A stretch of DNA of 64,000 nt from Paenibacillus puerhi (GTDB taxonomy: Bacteria; Bacillota; Bacilli; Paenibacillales; NBRC-103111): the NCBI RefSeq assembly GCF_009846885.1, contig NZ_WUWM01000013.1, forward strand, positions 118,923 to 182,922. The letters are read 5' to 3'. Numbering within the stretch: the first letter of the stretch is position 1; every line of letters begins with the position of its first letter. The notes under the pieces are model-generated. The model searched no databases. It had not been told where the DNA came from and saw only the letters and a program-made list of their open reading frames with translations. Both the position numbers and the translations under genes were made by a program. Shown one piece after another: positions 25,890 through 34,274 of the stretch.

Positions 25890-26714
25890 ATGTTGAAGAC
25901 TAGAACCAAGCTTGTCCCCGTATGCTTAACTGCCCTGCTGGTGATATCCGGCTGCGGATCGGCCCCCTCTCCCCAGGAAACGGCCGGGAAGGCTGAAGCC
26001 CCGCCCAAGAAGATCATTATCGGAACCGGAACCCAATTCGCGAACATTTGCTTCATCGATGACAAAGGGGATTTGACCGGATACGATGTCGAGCTTGTCA
26101 AGGAAATCGATAAACGGCTTCCCGAGTATGAATTCGAGTTCAAAACGATGGATTTCTCGAATTTGCTGCTCAGCCTGGAGACCAAAAAAATCGATGTGAT
26201 CGCCCATCAGATGGAAGTCAACGAGGAACGGAAGGCGAAGTTCCTGTTCAACGACGAGGCTTATAATATTTTCCCGAATAAGGTAATCGTTCATCAGGAT
26301 CGCCAAGATATTCATTCAATTGACGATCTAAAAGGCAAGAAGGTGATCGTGGGCGCCACCAGCAATGCGGCGGTGCTCTTGCAGGAGTATAACGCGAAGA
26401 ACAATAACGCGATCCAGATCGTGTATTCGGGCAGCGGAGGTACGAATGATGTGATTGCGCAGCTGAAATCCGGGCGTGTGGACGCGACGATCTCCACGCA
26501 GTTCGCCGTCGACCAGCGCAACAAGACGGTGGACGCTCAGCAGAAGACGGTAGGCCCGGCGATATCGAACTCCAAGGTGTATTTCATTCTCCAGAAGGAT
26601 GCCGATGAGCTCAAAACAAGAATGGACGAAGCATTGAAAGCCATCAAAAAGGACGGTACCCTCGGTAAGCTAAGCACTCAGTGGCTGGGCGCGGACTATA
26701 CCGTAGCCGAATAG
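25890..26714 (+). CDS. Amino-acid (cystine-type) ABC importer, substrate-binding lipoprotein
   Basis: The 274-residue protein starts with a lipoprotein signal (LLVISGC, Cys near residue 21), followed by a family 3 solute-binding fold: LTGYDVELVKEIDKRLP, DFSNLLLSLETKKIDVIAHQMEVNEERK and KKVIVGATSN. These match the TcyJ/TcyK cystine-binding proteins of B. subtilis in order and wording. ATG 25890 is chosen because GGAGGA lies 10 nt upstream; two in-frame ATGs sit too near that site. It acts at the outer face of the membrane with the two permeases that follow. Cystine or a related sulfur amino acid is likely but unproven. Confidence 0.88.
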   Translation: MLKTRTKLVPVCLTALLVISGCGSAPSPQETAGKAEAPPKKIIIGTGTQFANICFIDDKGDLTGYDVELVKEIDKRLPEYEFEFKTMDFSNLLLSLETKKIDVIAHQMEVNEERKAKFLFNDEAYNIFPNKVIVHQDRQDIHSIDDLKGKKVIVGATSNAAVLLQEYNAKNNNAIQIVYSGSGGTNDVIAQLKSGRVDATISTQFAVDQRNKTVDAQQKTVGPAISNSKVYFILQKDADELKTRMDEALKAIKKDGTLGKLSTQWLGADYTVAE

Positions 26715-26728
26715 AAAGCGGTACGCCT

Positions 26729-27502
26729 ATGGGAAAAGCTTTCGATATCACGCTTGTCGGTCTGTTCCTGCCCAAGCTGCTCGCTTACCTGCACGTCACG
26801 CTTTTCATTTTGTTTGTCTCCTTGCTCACGGGCATTGTGATCGGTTCTATTCTGGCGCTGATTCGGCTCTACAAGGTGCCTGTCCTCAGCAAGGCGGTTG
26901 TCGTTTTTGTCTCCTTTATGAGGGGAACTCCGATTTTGATTCAATTATTCCTCGTCTATTACGGACTTCCGGAGCTGCTTCGGATGCTGGGCGTCGACCT
27001 GTCGAACGTTCATGCGCTCGCTTTCGTGATTTTGACCTATGGCCTGCATATCGCGGCTTTCTTCTCGGAGATTGCCCGCTCCGCGGTCGTCACCGTGGAG
27101 CGCGGTCAGCTCGATGCGGCTTACGCTATAGGCATGACCGGCAGGGAAGCATTCCTGCGCATCGTACTTCCGCAGGCGTTGATCGTCGCGCTGCCTAATA
27201 TGGGCAATCTGGTCATCTCCAGCCTGAAGGACACGTCGCTCGCATTCTCGCTTGGCGTGATGGATATGTCGGGGCGGGCTGAGACGCTTGGAACTACCAA
27301 CCACTACCTTGAAATTTATATGGCGCTTGCCGTCATCTATTACGCAGTCAGCCTCACATTGGAGAAGCTGTTTGCCTGGGCGGAGCGCAGATTCCAGCGG
27401 CATGAGTCGAAGGGAAGCGCAGATCCGAAGGACATAGGCCCTGATCTTCCCGATGCCCGAAGGAGGGGATTCCGATTCAGCTTGACCCGCTCTTCCTCAT
27501 AG
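26729..27502 (+). CDS. Amino-acid ABC importer permease 1 (TcyL-like)
   Basis: The 257-residue membrane protein has about five hydrophobic segments, the SFMRGTPILIQLFLVYYGLPE motif, and the cytoplasmic EAA loop (QLDAAYAIGMTGREAFLRIVLPQALIVALP), the ATPase contact site of His/Glu/Asp-type importers. It starts 14 bp after the binding-protein gene and overlaps the second permease. The C-terminal about 30 residues are unusually charged and hydrophilic. It would form a heterodimer with the next permease. Confidence 0.88.
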   Translation: MGKAFDITLVGLFLPKLLAYLHVTLFILFVSLLTGIVIGSILALIRLYKVPVLSKAVVVFVSFMRGTPILIQLFLVYYGLPELLRMLGVDLSNVHALAFVILTYGLHIAAFFSEIARSAVVTVERGQLDAAYAIGMTGREAFLRIVLPQALIVALPNMGNLVISSLKDTSLAFSLGVMDMSGRAETLGTTNHYLEIYMALAVIYYAVSLTLEKLFAWAERRFQRHESKGSADPKDIGPDLPDARRRGFRFSLTRSSS

Positions 27503-28185
27503 AAGCGTTCTTCGAAATCCTGAAAGCTCTGCCCTTAACCATGATCATTTCCGTCGTTCCGTTATTGGCCGGCTTCGTCATCGGCACAGCCATCGCTTTG
27601 ATCCGGGTATACGAGGTCCGGGGTCTTCATTATTTGGCCTCCTTCTATGTATCGTTTATTCGGGGGACGCCTCTGCTTCTCCATATCATGATCATTTACT
27701 TCGGTTTGCCGTTGCTCTTCGATTCGTTGGCCGCAAACTATGGCTGGAATGCGCGCTCGAGTGCGATTCCGCTGATCGCCTTCGTGCTGATCGCTTTTTC
27801 GGTTAATTCGGGGGCCTATATGTCGGAGGCGATCCGCTCGGGGATATTATCGGTCGACCGTGGTCAACTCGAGGCCGCCTCTACCGTCGGCATGACACGC
27901 TGGCAGGGAATGCGGCGCATCGTTTTGCCCCAGGCGCTGATGGCCAGCCTGCCGAATCTGCTGCATAAGTTCGTCGGACTGCTGCACGGGTCTTCGCTTG
28001 CCTTCACGATCTCCCTAGAGGAGCTGAATGGAAAGGCGAACATCGTCGCCACATCCAATCTGAAGTTTCTCGAAGCGTTCATTGCCGCGGCCTTCATTTA
28101 TTGGGCATTGACCCTTTTGGCAGAGGGCCTGACTGCCCTGCTGGAAAGACGGCTGAATCTATACAATCGGGGAGGACTCGCATGA
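27475..28185 (+). CDS. Amino-acid ABC importer permease 2 (TcyM-like), probable AUU start
   Basis: The product carries SFIRGTPLLLHIMIIYFGLP and the EAA loop QLEAASTVGMTRWQGMRRIVLPQALMASLP. The first usable ATG (27541) would cut into the first transmembrane helix and has no ribosome site. In frame upstream, AGGAGG (27461-27466) is 8 nt from ATT at 27475, giving the expected N-terminus QLDPLFLIEAFFEILKALPLTM; a stop at 27442 limits the frame. This start makes the gene overlap permease 1 by 28 bp. No ATPase gene follows: the next genes are acetyltransferases. Confidence 0.83.
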   Translation: MQLDPLFLIEAFFEILKALPLTMIISVVPLLAGFVIGTAIALIRVYEVRGLHYLASFYVSFIRGTPLLLHIMIIYFGLPLLFDSLAANYGWNARSSAIPLIAFVLIAFSVNSGAYMSEAIRSGILSVDRGQLEAASTVGMTRWQGMRRIVLPQALMASLPNLLHKFVGLLHGSSLAFTISLEELNGKANIVATSNLKFLEAFIAAAFIYWALTLLAEGLTALLERRLNLYNRGGLA

Positions 28186-28754
28186 GTGAGGGATATCGGC
28201 TCGCCGTAGCCGAAGACGCAGAAGAACTGCTTGACTTGATCTTGGGAGCCTACCAGACGATAAGGGATCTAAACATCGCATTCACGGCCGCTCAGGCCGA
28301 TATCGAGCTGGTGGCCACGAACATTCTGGAGCACACATGCTACGTAGTGGAGAAGGATGGAAGGCTTGCCGCGACCGTTTCCTTAAAGGAATTGCCTGAT
28401 GTTACGCCGCATCCATTTTTGTATTGGTTTGCGGTTGATCCCCGGTGGAAAGGCCGCGGCATAGGCCGAGAGCTGCTGGATTATATCGAGCAGCGCGTGA
28501 TCCGACAGGAGCTGCGAGCCCCCGCCGTGACGCTGGCCACCTCGCGGAAGCACCCTTGGCTGCTTCCGATGTATAAGAGGAGGGGCTATCAGCCTTGGTT
28601 TGAACGTGACCTGGGTACGGATGACAAGCTGGTTTTTATGACCAAGCAGCTTCTTCCGGAGCTTCAACTAGAAGAGGAAGGAAGCTTGGTCAATCAGGAG
28701 CAGGCCGAGCCCCTTCAGGAGATCACGGCCGTGGGAGCGCAAGATCAGAGCTGA
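28182..28754 (+). CDS. GNAT-family N-acetyltransferase
   Basis: The 190-residue protein has the acetyl-CoA binding block FAVDPRWKGRGIGRELLDYI and YKRRGYQPWFERD typical of GNATs. The ATGA overlap with the permease stop and GGGGAGGA 5 nt upstream make it part of the importer operon. In B. subtilis the cystine (tcy/ytm) operon also begins with an acetyltransferase, so it may acetylate S-alkyl-cysteines or related imported compounds; this is by analogy. A glutamate/glutamine-rich tail of about 35 residues follows the domain. Confidence 0.85.
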   Translation: MSEGYRLAVAEDAEELLDLILGAYQTIRDLNIAFTAAQADIELVATNILEHTCYVVEKDGRLAATVSLKELPDVTPHPFLYWFAVDPRWKGRGIGRELLDYIEQRVIRQELRAPAVTLATSRKHPWLLPMYKRRGYQPWFERDLGTDDKLVFMTKQLLPELQLEEEGSLVNQEQAEPLQEITAVGAQDQS

Positions 28755-28794
28755 CGGCTTTGAGAGTATGGATGAGGAAAGGAGTGCAGATGCG

Positions 28795-29349
28795 ATGTCA
28801 GACGAAGCCGGTTTGTTGGTTCGGGATGCGCTGCCCGAAGAGAGAGGGGAAGCCGCTAGATTATCCATTCAAGCCTACAGCGAGTACCAGGAAAGCTATG
28901 ACCTTGATTTTTGGGCTGGCTACAAGCAGTCGATGCAAGACCTGTGGCTGCAGGAAGATCTGCCTGCGGAGCGGATCGCAGCGTTCCGGGACGGACGTCT
29001 GCTCGGTTGTCTGCTCCTATACCCGCCGGTGGACCGCTTATACGAGAAGCTCGAAGCGACGATACCTTATCATGAAATCCGCCTGCTGGCCGTTCATCCA
29101 GACGCACGCGGTCAAGGGATCGCTACTAGGCTAATCCGTGAATGTACGAAACGAGCGCGGCATAGCGGAGCGCCTTTCCTTGGCCTGCATACGACAAGTC
29201 AGATGAGAGCCGCGGTTCGACTGTACCGGCGGCTGGGCTTCGAACGCGCTCCGGAATTTGACTTCCCCGGCAGTGATGCGAGCACCGTTGTTGAAGCCTA
29301 TAGGCTTCCGATAGCTGACGGCCAGGCTCTGCTGACAGCGGTCCCATAG
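28795..29349 (+). CDS. Second GNAT-family N-acetyltransferase
   Basis: The core is IRLLAVHPDARGQGIATRLIRECTKRA with LHTTSQMRAAVRLYRRLGFERAPEFDF, a standard GNAT of about 184 residues. AAAGGAG lies 10 nt before ATG 28795; an alternative ATG at 28768 lacks a site. It follows the previous acetyltransferase by 40 bp and is probably in the same transcript. It is not a duplicate of its neighbour: the two share only the fold. Substrate unknown. Confidence 0.83.
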   Translation: MSDEAGLLVRDALPEERGEAARLSIQAYSEYQESYDLDFWAGYKQSMQDLWLQEDLPAERIAAFRDGRLLGCLLLYPPVDRLYEKLEATIPYHEIRLLAVHPDARGQGIATRLIRECTKRARHSGAPFLGLHTTSQMRAAVRLYRRLGFERAPEFDFPGSDASTVVEAYRLPIADGQALLTAVP

Positions 29350-29393
29350 CTGATCGCATCGGTATAACGGACTAGCAAAGGAGATGAACCCGG

Positions 29394-29928
29394 GTGGAAA
29401 CTGCTGTATTGTACGGAAGCTCACCGGAGACATGGAAACACGGAGCTGCTGGCGGCTCGGCTGGTAGAAGGGAGGGTAGCGGAGCATCTGTTTTTGACCG
29501 ACTACCGGCTTCAGCCTATCATCGATTACCGGCATACGGAGAACGGGGGCTATCCCGACGACGATTACCGCGGGCTGATCGACCGGGTGCTGGCGGCGGA
29601 CACGCTTGTTTTCGCAACTCCTATCTATTGGTATGGGATCTCCGGGCTGCTCAAAACGTTCATCGACCGCTGGTCGCAGTCCCTGGTGGAGAATCGCCCA
29701 GCGTTTTTGGCTGGACTTGCAGGCAAGCAGGCTTATGTCATCGCGGTCGGGGACGACGACCCTCACTTAAAAGGACAGCCTCTGATCCAGCAATTCCAGT
29801 CCATCTTTGACTTCGTCGGCATCGATTTCGCCGGTTACGTGCTCGGCACGGCCAATACGCCGGGGGACATTCTTCGGGATAAGGAAGCGCTCGCGAAGGT
29901 AGACAGTTGGAGGGACAATTGGACATAA
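29394..29928 (+). pseudogene. NADPH-dependent flavin reductase / flavodoxin-like gene interrupted by a frameshift
   Basis: Translation from GTG 29394 (AAAGGAG 10 nt upstream) reads VETAVLYGSS, the flavodoxin phosphate loop, then loses homology. The next frame continues the family sequence from RRHGNTELLAARLVEG through FATPIYWYGISGLLKTFIDRW to the stop at 29928. Removing one C from the CC at 29424-29425 restores a single frame of about 178 residues. Flavin reductases also accompany cystine-type importers and S-alkyl-cysteine monooxygenases. Either the gene is inactivated or the base is a sequencing error. Confidence 0.8.
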
Positions 29929-29947
29929 GTCGAATGAACATGAGGAG

Positions 29948-29976
29948 GAGGTGGCCCCGAGCCGCCTCTTTTTTTT
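29948..29976 (+). terminator. Terminator after the importer/acetyltransferase operon
   Basis: GAGGTGGC (29948-29955) pairs with GCCGCCTC (29961-29968) around a 5-nt loop, followed by eight T. Confidence 0.85.
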
Positions 29977-30074
29977 GTTAGTTCCGTCATCCCCAGGATA
30001 GCTCGCTTCTGTATAAAAAAGGACACGAAGGACAACTATGAATAAGGAAACATACCGGATAAGGGGGTAAGGCT

Positions 30075-31343
30075 ATGGATAGAAAACAGGTTCTGCAAGC
30101 TATTCGCAAGGTGACGCTGCAAGGCGGCCTGCAAGATAATCTCTCCCAACTTGTGGAGCGCATGGACAAGGTACGTTACGTGCTTCTCGGTGAAGCCTCT
30201 CATGGGACCTCAGAGTACTATACGTTTCGTGCAGAGTTGACTAAACGCTTGATCCAGCAGCAGGGGATTCGTTTTATCGCAGTGGAAGGGGACTGGCCCT
30301 CCTGCTATAGGCTGAATCGGTATGTGAAGGGGCGTCTGGACAAAGAGGACGCGAAGGAAGCGTTCAGTGACTTCAACCGATGGCCCGCCTGGATGTGGGC
30401 CAACCAGGAAATCCTCGAATTCGCCGAGTGGCTTCGACACTATAACGCTGAGAAGCCTACCGAAGAACAGGTAGGCTTCTTCGGAATGGACGTATACAGC
30501 TTATGGGAGTCCATGGACGCCATTTTGACCTACCTTCAAGCTGAAGCTCCCGATAGCCTGCCGGAAGCGAAACGAGCCTTCGAATGCCTGGAGCCTTTTG
30601 GAAGAAATGAGCAGTCTTATGGAGTATCTGCAGCGCTGTACGGAGAAGGCTGCGAGGATGAGGTGTTGGCGCTTCTCTATCGCTTGACGGACAGGTGGAT
30701 GACCGCGGGTGATGAGGAAGACCGGGATAGTCTGTTTAATGCGGAGATGAACGCCATGGCGGTCAAAGGAGCGGAGGCGTACTATCGCTCGATGATCCGC
30801 CACAATGCCGAATCCTGGAATATCAGAGATCGGCATATGGCTAATGTGTTGGAAAACCTGATGGAGTACTATGGACCTCAAGCGCGGGGGGTGATCTGGG
30901 CGCATAACACGCATATCGGGGACGCCCGCGCCACGGACATGATCGAAGAGGGAATGATCAACTTGGGACAGCTGCTGAGGGAGAAGCATCCGGGCGACGT
31001 GTATGCCGTCGGGTTCGGCAGCTACGAGGGTACGGTGATCGCCGGAAAGGAATGGGGGGCTCCATCCGAAGTCATGCAAGTCCCCCAAGCTATGGCCGAC
31101 AGCTGGGAGGAGCTGCTTCACCAGAGCGGTGCCGACGATAAAATTCTTATATTCGACAACAGGGAGGAAGTGCTGGAAACTAAGCCCCTCGGTCACCGTG
31201 CGATTGGGGTCGTGTATCATCCGGCTTGGGAGCAAGGCAATTACGTTCCGACGGTGGTCGCGAAGCGCTACGATGCCTTCGTATACCTCAATCGCACGAA
31301 AGCCCTAAGCCCGCTTATGGAAGAAAAGACCCTTTACCTGTAG
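30075..31343 (+). CDS. Erythromycin-esterase-family hydrolase
   Basis: The 422-residue protein has the active-site pattern of EreA/EreB proteins: Glu40 and His43 in GEASHGTSEYY, an arginine at 52, Glu71 in VEGDWP, and the late WAHNTHIGD histidines. The spacing follows EreB (E43, H46, R55, E74) almost exactly. True Ere enzymes open macrolide lactones, but many homologues in soil Bacilli have not been shown to confer resistance. The gene stands alone between terminator and two-component operon. I would call the family, not resistance. Confidence 0.87.
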   Translation: MDRKQVLQAIRKVTLQGGLQDNLSQLVERMDKVRYVLLGEASHGTSEYYTFRAELTKRLIQQQGIRFIAVEGDWPSCYRLNRYVKGRLDKEDAKEAFSDFNRWPAWMWANQEILEFAEWLRHYNAEKPTEEQVGFFGMDVYSLWESMDAILTYLQAEAPDSLPEAKRAFECLEPFGRNEQSYGVSAALYGEGCEDEVLALLYRLTDRWMTAGDEEDRDSLFNAEMNAMAVKGAEAYYRSMIRHNAESWNIRDRHMANVLENLMEYYGPQARGVIWAHNTHIGDARATDMIEEGMINLGQLLREKHPGDVYAVGFGSYEGTVIAGKEWGAPSEVMQVPQAMADSWEELLHQSGADDKILIFDNREEVLETKPLGHRAIGVVYHPAWEQGNYVPTVVAKRYDAFVYLNRTKALSPLMEEKTLYL

Positions 31344-31515
31344 GCGATCTGAAAGGCTGGAAACGCTCGCATATTTTGAAGTTCCTTCCACTCACGTGAG
31401 AAATGTCAAAGGTTGTTCAAGAACGGCGCTCCAAATGGCTCTTCCGGGTCATAGCCAGGTCCAAGGACCTGTGATTAGATGTAGGGAGGTTGATACGCTA
31501 AAGGAGTGACAGCGC
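31344..31515. other. Leader region of the two-component operon
   Basis: No gene seen. It contains a short palindrome AGGTCCAAGGACCT (about 31457-31470). The ribosome site AAAGGAG ends at 31506. Confidence 0.4.
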
Positions 31516-32394
31516 ATTCGATACCGGCATTTGAAGAGTTTAATCCTGATTATCCCTACGCTTACGATCGGATTGTGGGAATATGTGCGCCACGCCTTTC
31601 TTCTGCCCTACATTTCTATGGATTTGGGAAATTGGTTAGCTCCTTTACTTGTCTTTTTGGTGACAATGACGCTTCTTCGCAAGCTTTTTGCTATGATAGA
31701 GGTTATGCAGGAGGAGCTTCAGAAAGAAAGAGCGGCCAAGGCGGCTCTGGAGGAAAGAGAAAAGATGGCGCAGGAGCTGCATGACGGCATAGCTCAGTCG
31801 CTGTTCTTGCTATCGGTCAGGGTAGATCGCATGGAGCAAAGCCACGCCGGGCGGTGGAACGATTCGCTGCAGTCCGCTTACCAGAGCCTTCGTAAAACGG
31901 TCTATGAGGTCAACGAGTACGTCAGGCAAGCAATCGCCAGCCTGCGCTACCCGGCCAACCCGGCCTCCAGGCCTTGGCTGGAGTCGCTCCAGCATCTTGT
32001 CGCTGAGTTTAAACAAGATACGGGCATAGCCGTAGAGCTGAACTGGTCCCTGACAGATAATCGGCTCACCCTGAAGGAAAAAGTCGAGCTTTACTCCACG
32101 ATCCGGGAGGCCATGATCAATGTGTACAAGCATGCCGGGGCGTCCCGTCTATGGGTTGAAGGGAAAGATGTTCGGGAGCAAGGCTGGCGGTGCGTGATCA
32201 AGGATGACGGAGCCGGCTTTGCGCCGGGCAGCGAGCCGGATTCCGGCGGAGGCTTTGGCCTGGCGATGATCCGGGACAGGGCGGACAAGCTCAAGTGGAC
32301 CTTTGAAGTGCAGCGAGAACAAGATCTCACAATGGTGGTGATCGGGAAGGAGGAGACCGATGATACAACCGATCCGGATAGTACTCGCCGATGA
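31516..32394 (+). CDS. Sensor histidine kinase (HisKA_3 / NarL-partner type), probable AUU start
   Basis: Two N-terminal hydrophobic segments precede a coiled region (MQEELQKERAAKAALEEREKM), the phospho-acceptor ELHDGIAQSLFLLSV (His about residue 89), and a compact ATPase domain with REAMINVYKHA (N box) and DDGAGF and GGGFGLAMIRDRA (G boxes). AAAGGAG (31500-31506) is 9 nt from ATT at 31516; the TTG at 31531 is 24 nt away with no site of its own, so I prefer the ATT. It overlaps the response regulator by 35 bp. The input signal is probably sensed in or near the membrane. Confidence 0.85.
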   Translation: MRYRHLKSLILIIPTLTIGLWEYVRHAFLLPYISMDLGNWLAPLLVFLVTMTLLRKLFAMIEVMQEELQKERAAKAALEEREKMAQELHDGIAQSLFLLSVRVDRMEQSHAGRWNDSLQSAYQSLRKTVYEVNEYVRQAIASLRYPANPASRPWLESLQHLVAEFKQDTGIAVELNWSLTDNRLTLKEKVELYSTIREAMINVYKHAGASRLWVEGKDVREQGWRCVIKDDGAGFAPGSEPDSGGGFGLAMIRDRADKLKWTFEVQREQDLTMVVIGKEETDDTTDPDSTRR

Positions 32395-33007
32395 TCATGC
32401 GCATGCCCGAGAGGCCATGAGGGATATTATCGAGCTGGATCCTTCTTTCGAGATCGTGGGCGAGGCCGTCAACGGGGATGAAGCGATCCAACTGGCGGAG
32501 CAATACATGCCGGACTTGATCCTTATGGATATCCGGATGCCGCAGGTGGATGGCCTCGAAGCGACGAAAGTCATCAAGGAACGGTTCCCCTACGTCAAAA
32601 TCGTAATGGTAACCGTTTCGGGGGATATTACCCACCTGTTCGAAGCGATCAAGCGGGGGGCGCAGGGATACCTGCTGAAAAACCTTAGTCCGGCCTCCTG
32701 GCATGAATACTTACGGGCCGTCGCGATCGATGAAGCGCCGATGTCCCGAGAAGTCGCGGTGCGGCTTCTGCAGGAGTTTACGCTGGCGAAAACGAACGTG
32801 CCCGAAAAATCGCCGCTGACTTTGAGGGAGAAGGAGATTTTAGAATGTGTCGCGCGGGGGAGATCCAACAAAGAGATATCCGAGGAGCTGGACATTTCCG
32901 AGCATACGGTGAAGAACCATCTGAAAAATATTTTGCATAAGCTTCATCTGGACAATCGCGTGCAGCTCATGAGGTACGCTTACGAGAAAGGCTGGCTGCA
33001 AGCCTAG
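32360..33007 (+). CDS. NarL/FixJ-family response regulator
   Basis: The receiver domain has the acidic pair DD at 11-12, phospho-acceptor Asp57 in LMDIRMPQ, and KRGAQGYLLKN. The C-terminal LuxR-type helix-turn-helix is LTLREKEILECVARGRSNKEISEELDISEHTVKNHLKNI. The length of 215 residues is standard. GGAAGGAGGAG precedes the ATG. It is co-translated with the histidine kinase and is followed 25 bp later by a cytochrome c gene, so this system may control respiratory-chain genes; that is inference from order. Confidence 0.93.
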   Translation: MIQPIRIVLADDHAHAREAMRDIIELDPSFEIVGEAVNGDEAIQLAEQYMPDLILMDIRMPQVDGLEATKVIKERFPYVKIVMVTVSGDITHLFEAIKRGAQGYLLKNLSPASWHEYLRAVAIDEAPMSREVAVRLLQEFTLAKTNVPEKSPLTLREKEILECVARGRSNKEISEELDISEHTVKNHLKNILHKLHLDNRVQLMRYAYEKGWLQA

Positions 33008-33032
33008 CGTAGGCTAAGGAGGAGAGGCTTTC

Positions 33033-33365
33033 TTGAGACAATCTCGCTTAACTTTCGTTCTTGCGGCTGCGCTTGTCTTGGCCTGCACCGCATGTAGCAG
33101 CGCGGCTCCGGGGAGCCAAGAACAAAAACAGGCATCGACAGAAGCTGCAAGCGTTCAAGCGATTTACAAGTCCAGCTGTCTTGCCTGCCATGGGGATCAG
33201 CTGCAGGGCGGGATGGGACCGGGCTTGCAGAAGGTAGGAACCCGACTGGATAAGGAGCAGATCGTCGCCAAAATTCAGCATGGCGGGGGAGGAATGCCCT
33301 CTTATTCAGCGAAGCTGAGGGAGACCGATATCCAAGCCTTGGCCGAATGGCTTGCCGAGCAATAG
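33033..33365 (+). CDS. Small c-type cytochrome lipoprotein
   Basis: The 110-residue product starts at TTG, 10 nt after AGGAGG. A lipoprotein-like signal (LVLAC or LACTAC) anchors it outside the membrane. One heme c site is CLACH (Cys49, Cys52, His53), and the likely methionine ligand lies in GGGGMPSYS. It resembles the CccB/CccA-type cytochromes of Bacillus that pass electrons to caa3 oxidase. CtaG and SCO genes beside it support a role in cytochrome oxidase function. Confidence 0.9.
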   Translation: MRQSRLTFVLAAALVLACTACSSAAPGSQEQKQASTEAASVQAIYKSSCLACHGDQLQGGMGPGLQKVGTRLDKEQIVAKIQHGGGGMPSYSAKLRETDIQALAEWLAEQ

Positions 33366-33418
33366 CTGCGAAAGGCTAAACAAACTATCATTCTGAACAG
33401 GAAAGGGGAGTATGAATC

Positions 33419-34270
33419 TTGAACATCGGCATACTTGTAGAAACCTACGGGTTCAGGTCGGTTTTCAGTCCGGAATTAGCGATTATGGCCATGCTTGCCA
33501 TCGTTTTCTATTGGAGATATAAGGGGGACGGGGTGTCCCGCAGAGGCTCCATTTCTTTTATAGCCGGCACATTTCTCTTATACTTCGCGCTTGGCGGCCC
33601 GTTGAATGTCCTTGGGCATTTTTATTTCAGTATGCATATGCTCCAGCAGTCCATCTTATATCTGATTGTTCCGCCGCTCATCTTCTCGGGACTGCCGCGA
33701 AGCTTCTATGAATTAGTCGTAAAGTACAAGATCGGCCGGGGGATCGTGGCGGTGTTCGGGCAGCCGCTCGTCGCTATGTTTTTATTTAACGGGACGTTTT
33801 CCTTCTATCATATCCCGCTTATCTTCGAAGCGACGATGTCCAACTACGCGCTTCATAAAGTCGTCCATATCTTTTTGATCCTTACCGCTTTCGGTCTTTG
33901 GTGGTCCGTCTTTACACCGGTCGGCAAGCAAATCATTTCTCCGATCAAAAAGATCGGCTATATCTTCTTGAACGGTCTTATGCTGACGCCCGCTTGCGCG
34001 CTCATTATTTTTGCCCGGGAACCTTTGTATGCTATATATACCGGAGAAACCCGTCTGCTGTGCCTGCCATTTTATTCGATGACGGTCGATCAGCCGGCGT
34101 TTGAATCCAAATGGCTTACGCAACTGGGAGACCAGCAGCTCGGCGGAGTGATCATGAAGATTATGCAAGAGATCGCCTACGGGACGGTGCTCGGCCTTAT
34201 TTTCTTCAAATGGTACAGGAGTGAAAAAGCAGACGATCCGGACAATCCTCTGCTGCCCTCGGCCTCTTGA
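33419..34270 (+). CDS. ctaG: Cytochrome c oxidase assembly factor CtaG (Bacillus type)
   Basis: The 283-residue protein has seven hydrophobic segments and the CtaG features HFYFSMHMLQQSILYLIVPPL, FSFYHIPLIFEA and the histidine-rich HKVVHIFLI. The family helps assemble the caa3 oxidase, probably by delivering copper. The TTG start has AAAGGGGAG 8 nt upstream. It follows the cytochrome c gene and converges on the SCO gene with only 4 bp between stops. Its terminator lies inside the SCO coding sequence. Confidence 0.9.
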   Translation: MNIGILVETYGFRSVFSPELAIMAMLAIVFYWRYKGDGVSRRGSISFIAGTFLLYFALGGPLNVLGHFYFSMHMLQQSILYLIVPPLIFSGLPRSFYELVVKYKIGRGIVAVFGQPLVAMFLFNGTFSFYHIPLIFEATMSNYALHKVVHIFLILTAFGLWWSVFTPVGKQIISPIKKIGYIFLNGLMLTPACALIIFAREPLYAIYTGETRLLCLPFYSMTVDQPAFESKWLTQLGDQQLGGVIMKIMQEIAYGTVLGLIFFKWYRSEKADDPDNPLLPSAS

Positions 34271-34274
34271 CCTC

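Noticed and set aside
28760..29134. 124-codon plus-strand frame overlapping the second acetyltransferase
   Set aside because: Out of frame with the GNAT domain, which is complete in the other frame; a shadow.
30075..31343. Macrolide resistance gene
   Set aside because: Active-site residues fit the erythromycin-esterase family, but many homologues in soil bacteria show no resistance; sequence alone does not support the phenotype.
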